Assembly (NCBI RefSeq): GCF_004827385.1
Contig: NZ_SRXN01000044.1
Coordinates: forward strand, 1-45,602
DNA from: Ensifer sp. MPMI2T
GTDB lineage: Bacteria; Pseudomonadota; Alphaproteobacteria; Rhizobiales; Rhizobiaceae
Direction of reading: 5' to 3'
Length of the DNA stretch: 45,602 nt
Position numbers and translations under genes: made by a program. Of this stretch, positions 8,382 through 16,800 are shown in pieces. The notes beneath the pieces were generated by a model, which saw only the letters and a list, made by a program, of their open reading frames with translations, made no database searches and was not told where the DNA came from. Within the stretch, counting starts at the first letter, position 1, and every line of letters begins with the position of its first letter.

Positions 8382-9768
8382 GTCAAGCGATATTAACGCT
8401 CGACATCGTAGCGACGCCGCAGAAACAGCGGCGCGTGTCCCTGTCGGTGCTGAACGGGAAAAACTTCTTGAAGAACGCCGAGCCCGCCAGAAGAGTAAAT
8501 CTAAGCGCGGAAGTGACCGAAGGATCGTTATCGCCGCCATGCTGCTGGCTGGCGTCGCCGTCGCGTTCGTGGCTGTCGGCCCGACACAAACGCTGAGGAT
8601 TGTCGGTTGGGGAAGCGACCACGAGCAAAGAACTTCACAGGTTGACCTCAAGGTGGATCACGTGATCACGGACCATTCCGGATTGGACTTCTTAGTTCCC
8701 GAGCCGCCCGCAGTAGTTGAGCCAAAGTCAGATCCCACCGCTGAGATGAACAAGCACTTGGAAGAACTGCGCAAGAAAATCGATGCAGTCGCCCGGCCCA
8801 TTGATAGCGCGAACTTCTCACTCGCTGACGTCGAGCAACTGCTGGAGCGCTATAACAAAGAAATGGCGCAGAAGCTTCAGGAGGAGCGACACCAGGCGGA
8901 GGCTGAAAATGGGCGTCTGCGTGCCGAGGCGTTCCGGCTGGAAGAGGAGCGCAAACGCTTCGAGGAGGTCGCCAAGCTCGACGCCGAGAAGCGTCACAAA
9001 CTGCAAGAAATCAACACCAAGCAAAGGGAATCGAGTGGCGTAGTCGTGGATGAATCTGCAGCGCGCATCGCTTCAGCCGACGGTGCACCCGAGGATCTGA
9101 GCGCGAATGATCGTTTTCTTGCCTCTGCCGCGGGCTCGGAGGTAAAAACTTCGGTGTCTCGTCCACTCGCTGATCCATCACGTACGGTCGTGCAGGGCAC
9201 GATAATCTCCGCGGCGCTTGAAACGGCGATTGACACAGAACTGCCCGGAAATATCCGTGCCCAGGTCATTGAGCCGGTATTCTCCTTCGATGGCTCTCGC
9301 ATTCTGCTGGCCGCAGGGACAAGGCTGGTCGGCACCTTCAGCAACAGGATGGATATTGAGCAAACACGCGTGCTGATCACCTGGAACCGGGCAGTCACGC
9401 CCGATGGTAAATCAATCGCGCTCGGCTCCACAGGCGCGGACCTGCTTGGTCGCGCCGGTATCGAAGGCAATGTGGACAACCGCTATGTTGATAAGATCGG
9501 TGCTGCTGTCCTCAGCAGCGCCATCACCTCATTGCCCTCGATCATTCCCGCTCTGACCGGCAGCAACAGTTCCCCAAGAGGAGCTGGGACGTCGATCAAT
9601 ATTGCAGGTGCGGGATCAGGCGACACCAATGCTGGTGACCAGGCGCGGGCACTCAGCGCTCAGGGCAAGGGTGTCTTGGACAAATATCTCTCCCTGCCTC
9701 CCATAATTCGTGTGCCTCAGGGCGAAGAAATCCGCGTCTTTGTCAATCAGGATCTCGTTATTCGATGA
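8371..9768 (+). CDS. virB10: VirB10, energy-sensing channel component
   Basis: VirB10 spans the whole envelope and opens the outer gate in response to ATP use by VirD4 and VirB11. The 465-residue protein has a basic cytoplasmic N-terminus, a single transmembrane helix near residues 52-75, a Glu/Lys/Arg-rich coiled-coil stretch at about 125-225 in place of the usual proline-rich spacer, and the C-terminal TrbI beta-barrel domain (VVQGTIISAALETAIDTELPG onwards, read in shorter blocks). GTG at 8371 overlaps the end of virB9. The long coiled coil makes it larger than Agrobacterium VirB10 (377). Confidence 0.94.
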   Translation: MPDKSSDINARHRSDAAETAARVPVGAEREKLLEERRARQKSKSKRGSDRRIVIAAMLLAGVAVAFVAVGPTQTLRIVGWGSDHEQRTSQVDLKVDHVITDHSGLDFLVPEPPAVVEPKSDPTAEMNKHLEELRKKIDAVARPIDSANFSLADVEQLLERYNKEMAQKLQEERHQAEAENGRLRAEAFRLEEERKRFEEVAKLDAEKRHKLQEINTKQRESSGVVVDESAARIASADGAPEDLSANDRFLASAAGSEVKTSVSRPLADPSRTVVQGTIISAALETAIDTELPGNIRAQVIEPVFSFDGSRILLAAGTRLVGTFSNRMDIEQTRVLITWNRAVTPDGKSIALGSTGADLLGRAGIEGNVDNRYVDKIGAAVLSSAITSLPSIIPALTGSNSSPRGAGTSINIAGAGSGDTNAGDQARALSAQGKGVLDKYLSLPPIIRVPQGEEIRVFVNQDLVIR

Positions 9769-10766
9769 ATGACCCCCAACCCAGCCGCGACATCTCATAT
9801 GTGGAACAGTACTTGGCCCCGCTCAGGGACTATCTTGTCAACGACAATATCAATGAATTGGCGATGAACCCGAACGGTTCCATTTTCGTCGAGGAGGCCG
9901 GCGCGCTACACATGCATCAGATCGATGTGGCCTTGCCGCTTCATGCCATCAAGCGGCTTGGAGCGCAGCTGGCCGGAGAGACCCGCAACATGCTTGGGAA
10001 ACTTCATCCGATCGTCTCAGGCCGCGTTATGGTTTGGGGTAGGCCCCAGCGCGTGCAGGTGGTTGTCGAACCTGCGGTCGAGGTGGGTGTGTCGCTGACC
10101 ATCCGCAAATGTCTGACGCGGACTTTGGACAGTGCGAATATAGACTTCATTGACGGCGGGCAAATCACGGTGGATGCGAACCGCCGCGAGCGCCACCGGG
10201 CAATTGCGCATATGGCCCAAACTGGCAACTTGCAGGGTTTGTTTCGACAGGCCATTGGCGAGAAGTTCAACATTCTGATTTCGGGCGGCACGTCATCCGG
10301 CAAGACCACGGTCGCGCGCGCTTTGCTTGCAACGTCAGATCTCGCAGAGCGGATTATTACCATAGAGGATGCGCAGGAGCTTTACCCACCCCACAAGAAC
10401 CAAGTGGCGCTGATCGCCGACCGTGAGGGTAAATCCGCTCGTAGCCCGTCGAGGCTGCTGGAGAGCTGTCTGCGAATGCGACCCGATCGAATCATTCTCG
10501 GCGAAATCCGCGGCGTCGAGGCTTATGATTTTCTTGAGGCGATCAATACCGGCCATCCAGGCGCCATAACAACCGTCCACGCAGATAGTCCCGAACTTGC
10601 CTTCGACAGGTTGGCACTCATGGTGATGCGCTCTGGTGTGCAGATGTCGCATGGCGAGATTATCAATTATGCTAAAAGGACGATTGACTTGGTCATTCAA
10701 GTAGGCCGCCGCCAAGGCAGGCGCGGTGTCCTGGAAGTTTATCTGCCCTCGCAGAACATGGACTGA
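9765..10766 (+). CDS. virB11: VirB11, hexameric T4SS traffic ATPase
   Basis: VirB11 is a cytoplasmic hexameric ATPase of the GspE/PilT superfamily that switches the T4SS between pilus assembly and substrate transfer. The 333-residue protein carries Walker A GGTSSGKTT from about residue 174, an Asp box (TIEDAQELYP), Walker B around IILGEIRG (about 240-247) and the His box GAITTVHAD. Length matches Agrobacterium VirB11 (343). ATG overlaps the virB10 stop (ATGA). It is the last intact gene of the cluster; an IS110 remnant begins about 100 bases later. Confidence 0.96.
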   Translation: MNDPQPSRDISYVEQYLAPLRDYLVNDNINELAMNPNGSIFVEEAGALHMHQIDVALPLHAIKRLGAQLAGETRNMLGKLHPIVSGRVMVWGRPQRVQVVVEPAVEVGVSLTIRKCLTRTLDSANIDFIDGGQITVDANRRERHRAIAHMAQTGNLQGLFRQAIGEKFNILISGGTSSGKTTVARALLATSDLAERIITIEDAQELYPPHKNQVALIADREGKSARSPSRLLESCLRMRPDRIILGEIRGVEAYDFLEAINTGHPGAITTVHADSPELAFDRLALMVMRSGVQMSHGEIINYAKRTIDLVIQVGRRQGRRGVLEVYLPSQNMD

Positions 10767-10870
10767 GTGTCTCGGGTTGGCATCCTTTGTCTGCCGGGCA
10801 AGATGTCGAAGCCTGCGCCGCCCGAAATCGTCACCTCCTGTGCGTCAGTACAGCAAGAAACTGCCTAAAA

Positions 10871-11396
10871 GGTAAGACCGTATGTCGTTCTTCGTTTCTT
10901 CGGGTCTTCGGGAGTGAGTGAGGTTGCTCGGACAGGCCGGGTCGATCCTCATAAGAGGAGGACGAGCCGTGCTGATTATAGAGAAGCTTTTGTCGGAATC
11001 GATGATGCAAAACTAAAGAACGATTGCCGTTGCTGAATCCCGCCGAAACGGCGAGATACGCTATTAGGGCGAGGTTGAGGCGTCTGATGCCGCCATGCGT
11101 CGCGCGATCAAGCGATCAAGCAGATCACGGCAAAGATTGCGCACGTGCAGTTCTGTTATGAGGGACCCACTGGCGGCGGGCTTTACCGGCTGATCCGTTC
11201 ACTCGGTCACGAATGCATCGTCGTCGCTCCGTCGTTGATCCCGAAGAAGCCTGGTGACCGGGTCAAGACGAACCGCCGCGATGCCCTTTCGCTCGCCCGG
11301 CTATTACGGGCCGGCAGCTCACGGCGGTCTGGTTCCCGATGAACGCCATGAGGCCATGCGCGACCTTGTCCGGGCTCGCGCGAGTGCAGTCGAGCC
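10871..11396 (+). pseudogene. IS110-family element remnant, truncated copy
   Basis: This stretch matches, in opposite orientation, the first half of the IS110-family element at 11801-13021. It begins with the same GTAAGACCGTATGTC end, keeps the upstream AGGAGGACGAGCC ribosome site, and encodes fragments such as CYEGPTGGG, YRLIRSLGHEC and SLIPKKPGDRVKTNRRDA in shifting frames. It stops matching after the RARASAVE stretch near 11396. The copy carries many indels and nonsense codons, so it is dead. Confidence 0.8.
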
Positions 11397-11800
11397 GCAT
11401 GAAGAAGCCGGATATACGTCGGCAGTTGTGACCATCAACCGGATTCAGCCAACCTGTTGCAATCGGGCGGGGGTCCATATACGTCCACATATGGAATTAC
11501 GCCGCCTGAACGGCATCGGCTTGTCGCTCTGATGTCCGCTGTCAACGCTTTAGACGCGCCGAGCCTCTCGTTCCGCAGAACGACGTCTTGGATGGGTCGC
11601 GCATTGGTGGAGGCGGAACTGAAGGACGTCGGTGATCAAGCTCTGATACGCGGATTGGGTACCGCATTTCCGATTATGCGTCCGGGGCTGTTCCGGTGTT
11701 ACTGCGGGCGTCGGGCGAGCCGGCCACAAAGCGATGAACGGACATTCCCCTGCCGTTGTCCCGCCTCCGCCAATGCGCGAACTGCTTGGTCCCGTCGCTG
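11397..11800. other. Unassigned stretch between the two IS110 copies
   Basis: No gene is convincing in these 400 bases. The right half lies directly downstream of the transposase stop of the minus-strand IS110 copy and probably is the 3' non-coding part of that element, which in IS1111-type relatives carries the target-choosing bridge RNA. A CCATATACG-TCCACATATGG partial palindrome lies near 11476-11496. The origin of the part next to 11397 is unknown. Confidence 0.35.
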
Positions 11801-12915
11801 TTATGACGGGGTTTGCCGCGCCTCTTTGGCGACCGCCCACATGAAGCCGACGAGTTCCCGGGCGACCGCCGTGCACACGACTGTCGACTTCTTTCCGCGG
11901 GCGCTCAACATTCGATAGCGGGCCGTCAGGCGAGTCTGCGCCTTCCAAGCGATCTCGCGAACCGCTGATGATACCTCTTGCAAACGATATAGCTTCCTCT
12001 TGCCGATCCGAGGCGGATATCGGTAGGTCCAGGCGCATTCGACCAATAATGCGCGGACACGTCCATTGCCGGCTTTGTGATGCCGATCCTCTTTACGGTC
12101 TCCCCGGTCGACCGCTCGCCGGGAACAAGGCCTAGGTAACCCATCAGGTGGCGAGGGCTCTCAAACCGGCCGGCATCCCCAACTTCCGCAACAAACGTCA
12201 CCGCGGCGATGAGGTCGATGCCACGCAAGGCCTGCAGAGCATGCACGACCGCGGCCAGTGACCAGTTCGACACGAATTCGGCAATGGCTATCTCCAGTCG
12301 TTCCACGCGCTCTTTGTCAGTCCGCACCGCTTCGACCATCTCTTGAAGTGCAATCTGATGAGCAGGATGACCGAAGTGCTGCTCTTGCAGCCATCGAAGG
12401 TAGCGCATTGTCCAGCTCCTTTTGCCGGGGTAGCTCCGACCGTGCTTCAACATGAAGGCGTTGACCTGCTGGCGATGGATGCGCAACATCTCGACAGCAC
12501 TCGCGCGAGCCCGGACAAGGTCGCGCATGGCCTCATGACCTTCATCGGGCACCCAGACCGCCGTGAGCTCGCCGGCCCGTAATAGCCGGGCGAGCGAAAT
12601 CGCATCGCGCCGGTTCGTCTTGACCCGGTCACCAGGCTTCTTCGGGATCAACGACGGAGCGACGATGATGCATTCGTGACCGAGTGAGCGGATCAGCCGG
12701 TAGAGCCCGTAGCCGGTGGGACCTGCCTCATAACAGAAATGGATCTGCTCAAACTTTGCCGCAATCCGCTGAATCGCGCGGCGCATCCCCGTATCAGGAG
12801 CCTCGACCTCGCCCCAATAACGGATCTCGCCGGTTCGACCGGACTCGGCAACGGCGATAGCATTGTGACGCTTCGCAACATCGATTCCGACAAAAGCTTC
12901 TCTATAATCAGACAC
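11801..12915 (-). pseudogene. IS110-family transposase, frameshifted
   Basis: IS110-family enzymes are DEDD transposases with an N-terminal RuvC-like domain and a C-terminal serine-containing domain. GTG at 12915 has a strong AGGAGGACGAG ribosome site. The N-terminus AFVGIDVAKRHNAIA contains the first acidic catalytic residue and KTNRRDA the later one. Reading continues to GITKPA near 12075, where one base appears lost; the correct continuation, AGNGRVRALLVECAW, is in the next frame and runs to TAA at 11801. A single-base deletion therefore separates an otherwise near full-length transposase. Its left end matches that of the inverted copy at 10871. Confidence 0.85.
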
Positions 12916-13194
12916 GGCTCGTCCTCCTGTTATGAGGATCGGCCCGGCCTGTCCGAGCAACCCTCGGAAGAACAGCTTAGGGCGAGCCACCTCACTCCCG
13001 AAGAAGGACATACGGTCTTACTGTGGGGCTCACGCGATTGCAGATCCGGTTTGTTCCCAAGAGCACTTCCTTCCGCAGGCTCCAGGCGGATTGCCTTCCA
13101 ACAGGGTCCGGCATTTTCCTGCCGCCATAGTACTCTTCCGCCGCTTTTTGGCAGGCATCGCGGTAGAACGCATCCGCGTCCTCGATCGTATATC

Positions 13195-13384
13195 CAGCAG
13201 ATCCTCAGCTGCCTGTGGGCCTCAGGGTCATGTTCCAGAAAACCTCCTGTCCGGCACGCGGCAATGCGCGGTGCCATACTGGTTGTCAACCCGAACGTAC
13301 TTGACTGCTCCCGGAAATCTTTGAATTCACCGACCGTCGGCGTACGCTGACTATCTTGTAGCCGCCGGAGTCTTCGAACGTCAT
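13195..13384 (-). pseudogene. virD1: Decayed second virD1 copy
   Basis: On the minus strand, reading from ATG 13384, the product GYKIVSVRRR matches the VirD1 core GYKIVSVRLR encoded at 30590-30560, and 20 bases are identical between the two places (about 13345-13364). After a one-base shift the next frame gives EFKDFREQSSTFGLTTSMA and RIAACRTGGFLE, again VirD1-like. VirD1 is the relaxosome accessory protein of VirD2. This copy is frameshifted and lacks its C-terminus, and no virD2 follows it. Confidence 0.78.
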
Positions 13385-13497
13385 GCGCCGCCCCACCCCG
13401 TTTCGGAGCATCAACGAACGTTCAAGGCAGTGGCCGCGCCAAGAAGTATTACTACTGTAAACAACAACTGATTGATAGAGCTTCCCTATTTGATATA

Positions 13498-13512
13498 GTA
13501 CATAATTGTAGC
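13498..13512 (+). promoter_or_regulatory. vir-box-like site upstream of effector gene
   Basis: The sequence GTACATAATTGTAGC matches the VirG-binding consensus rythnCAATTGnAAy at 10 of 13 specified positions, including AATTG in the core. It lies in an AT-rich stretch about 320 bases before the effector start. vir boxes control virB, virD and effector genes in Agrobacterium and in Mesorhizobium T4SS regions. With this number of matches chance occurrence is possible; the location and the gene downstream raise its likelihood. Confidence 0.4.
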
Positions 13513-13527
13513 TGCGTCTGCAGCTAC
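13508..13527. repeat. Perfect 8-bp inverted repeat, 4-base loop
   Basis: GTAGCTGC and GCAGCTAC are separated by GTCT. There is no T-run after it, so it is not an obvious intrinsic terminator. It overlaps the right end of the vir-box-like site and could be an operator or a transcript hairpin in the effector leader. Confidence 0.5.
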
Positions 13528-13832
13528 TTGAGTTTAATTCACCATTCTAAACAGCGGTCGCATGACATGCTAGCAGACCAACATCCCTCGTACAAATGGA
13601 GTCAAGCGACGTTCTGCCTCCCTGGCGCTATCCGCAGAAGCAAGTCGGGGCGATGCGAGCGTCTACAGTGAGAACGCCACGGCGGATGACCTTAGAGCCG
13701 CCATCCTGAATGGCTGGGGACACCCGTTGGACGTGGAAGAGAACCCGGAACGGCTGAGGGTCAGAGAACTCGGACGACGAACGGGTTTCGTAAGATAGAC
13801 GGCGATGCGTTTTGCTGGATCGGAGAGGGAAT

Positions 13833-16800
13833 ATGGGCAGCACCGGAGAGTTGGTCGGACAAGCAGGGCGTCCTGATAGCGAAGGAGGCCGGCACCGCAT
13901 CTCCGACGCAATGTCGGACCAGCAGAAGACGCGTGAAGCGACGGTTGCCATCGCCGGGGCGGTGGTTGCCCGCGCCGGCAATCTCGACGAATTTTCGGAT
14001 TCAGAGTTGGCCGATTTTGTGCACGGCTTCAGCAGATGGCCGGACCAGCAGAAGACGCGTGAAGCGACGGTTGCCATCGCCGGGGCGGTGGTTGCCCGCG
14101 CCGGCAATCTCGACGGATTCTCGGATCAAGAATTGGCCAATCTGGTGAACGGTTTCGGCAAGTGGCCGGAAGAAGAAAAAGCACGCAAGGCGATCGTTGC
14201 CATCGCCGGCGAGCTCGGTTCCAAGGGCCGTCGCTTCAGTACTTTCAGCACGCCTGCGCTAGTCAGGATCGCCAACGGTCTGTCGCGGGGTATCGAGGAG
14301 GGCGAGACCGCCGGCGAGGTCGCCGAACCCGCCTTGCTGAAGGACCGGCTGCATCAGCTGGCGCACTACCTCCAATATGCCGAGGATCGGCTGCAGCAGG
14401 CCGATGTCCATGCCATCGCGAGTATATTCAAGGCGTTGGGCAAGGCGCAGTTGTTGGACGATCTCGGTGCGCTGGCACAGCCGGGGCTGGACAGGCTCGA
14501 GGTGTTACGTGCCGCTCCGGGGTTTAAGCTCGACAACAACCTCGAGACGATGGGCAATCTTTGCGCCTCCCTGCTGCCACTGGCTCGCAGCCCGAAGCCG
14601 GTGTTGCGCTGGCACCGCAGGTCGGCGCTGAACCTGCTCAACGCCATCCAGCCGGTGGTGGAAGACAAGATCGATGCCCATCTCAAGCCAGGCCAGGCCG
14701 AGCGCACCAGCGGCGCCAACGCAAGCCGGCGCCCGGCGCTTTCGATCTATCAGGTGCTCAAGTCCCGGGCGGTGCTGGAGACGCTCTACCGGCGGCCCTA
14801 TGTCGACGGCGACGAGCTCGCCTTGCAGGCTAGGCAGGAAGAGCTGCACGGCAAGACCAGGCAGATCCTGGACAGTGCCCGCGCCCTCATCTACGCCGAC
14901 CTTTCCTACATGAGCTGGAGCGTGGTCGCCGAGATCGAGGCGAAGGAGCCGCTCGAAGCGCTCGACACCTTCATGGCGCAGAACGCATCGATGGTCCAGG
15001 CACAGCATGCAGCCGCCAGCTTCGATGTCCATCGGGTCCTTCAGGCCATGGACCACGAACCGAGACCGCCGCAAGGCGATGCCGGACTGATGCGGCTGCC
15101 GGTGGTCGACATGCAAGGCCGGCCGCTGGCCAGCGAAGCCGAGTTGCGCTATTCCATTTTCCACCGCTTGACCTCGGGCGCGGTGAAGGTGGTGGCGGTG
15201 CAGCTAAAGGGAACTCCGACTGGCGCCATGCTGACACGCACGTTCACCGTGGAGGGCGTGCCCTACCGCATGGACCTGTTCGGCGGCAGCAAACTGAAGC
15301 CGCCGCAACAGAGCCTGAACCAGCTTGCCTCTCGCCTGCCCTTAGCGGCCGCAGAGGCCCCAAGCGGCAAGCTTTTGGCGATCCCCTATGCCGAGACGGC
15401 TCCGGGTACGGCCTTTGAGCAGCTGTCGCGGGCCTGGGCGCCGTTCAAGGAAGCCTATTACTATACCCAGCGCCGCGGATTTGCCGCGCCGCCGGGCATC
15501 CCCGACCTTGGCCCGCATGATTACGCGCTGGAAGGGTGCTTCAAGCTGTCCCTTCTGCCCGACCGCCCCGCAGGCGCAGTGCATCCCTTCAGGTTAGAGG
15601 GGCGAGACGGCGAGATCGCCTTGCGGCCGCATGACGGCTGCGGCTTCATCAGGGCCTCACTGGCCGAGCGCATGCCGGCCATTGCCCGGGCTCGCCACGA
15701 CGCTCCCGAGCGGATGCCTGCCTATGCCGATAAAAGACAATCGGCGGTACCGCCCTCGGCGCTGCAACATTATCCGCGCAGCGTCGAGGTGGCACAGGAG
15801 ACCCGCGAGAAGGCTCTGGCTTGGCTCGAAACCCATCAAAGCCTCACCGCCGAGGAGCTGTTCCGGACGGTCACGGGCGGGCATATCGAGGGTTCGAGCG
15901 CTATCGCAGTGCCGTCCAGCGACGAATGCCTGCATGTGCCGACGGGCAAGAGCAAGACCTTGACCCGTGACGCTGGCGTGCTTGTCGGACGCTCCCCCTA
16001 TGACAAGCCCAACCTGCGCCCGTTCGCCGCCGACCGGGTCAGGTCGGCGCACGATGGCGATCGGACCGCGGCGTTCCTGGATCGGTGCGTGGCCTTCCAA
16101 TACAGCTTCAACGTCGCGCACAGGTCGGGGGCTGGGCTTGCCGCCGACGATCCGACCTTCTTTGCCAAGGGCATCCTGATCGTGGTGCCGGATGAGATGT
16201 GGCCGGCCGCCTTCGCCGAGCGGGGCGTGGTGATGTCTGCCGAGGACGTCAAGTGCCATTCGCACTGGACGCAGGCCAAGGATCGGGTCAAGGCCGACAC
16301 CGGGCTCGAATGCGTCGGCATTCTGCAGGCCACCGAGGTGTTCGCGCCCGGCTCTTTGGTTGCGGTTCCGAGCGTCGAACAAAAAAAGCTCGACGGCGAT
16401 TTTGACGGCGACACCGTCGTCATCATCGGCGACCGGCCTCGCCTTTACGAGCATGTGCGCCAGTTCGACGCGCAGCTGCAGGCGCGCGGCATCGCCTCGA
16501 TGAAGCCGCCGAAGTCGCACACGCCGGCCATTGAGGAAGGCCGCTACCAGTTCAGCCGGTCCAAGCAGATCCTGTCGGCCACCGGGCTGGTGCTGGAGAC
16601 CTACAGCTGCCTGCAGCGCAACGTGCTGGCGCAGCCGCTGGAGGCGCAACGCTGGTTTGCCGAGCGTGCCATCTTTGGCACCTACGAGGGCATTCATCAT
16701 GAGCTCAAGGCCGACATCCGCGCACTGTTGCAGGAAGATCGGCCGGATGGCCAAACCCTCCATGAGCTCATCGCCAGGGCGGTGGAAGACAGCAAGGCCG

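Larger units (their letters stand above)
13385..13832. other. Intergenic region upstream of the effector gene
   Basis: This region separates the virD1 remnant from the effector. Its left half is AT-rich and contains a vir-box-like site and a perfect hairpin (annotated separately), so it is the likely promoter. The right half (about 13640-13795) is GC-rich and one plus-strand frame reads SENATADDLRAAILNGWGHP and ends at a TAG near 13795; this may be the tail of a lost gene but I do not recognise it. Confidence 0.4.

Noticed and set aside
11145..11342. Short plus-strand ORF taken as a separate IS110 protein
   Set aside because: It is only a piece of the truncated IS110 copy and is not translated on its own.
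13385..13832. tts box (TtsI site) for type III control of the SKWP effector
   Set aside because: I found no sequence resembling the known tts-box pattern; only the vir-box-like site stands out.
16167..16169. K779 as the barrel-1 lysine of a polymerase
   Set aside because: It is only 77 residues before the DxDGD motif, closer than in QDE-1; I mention it but do not rest the assignment on it.
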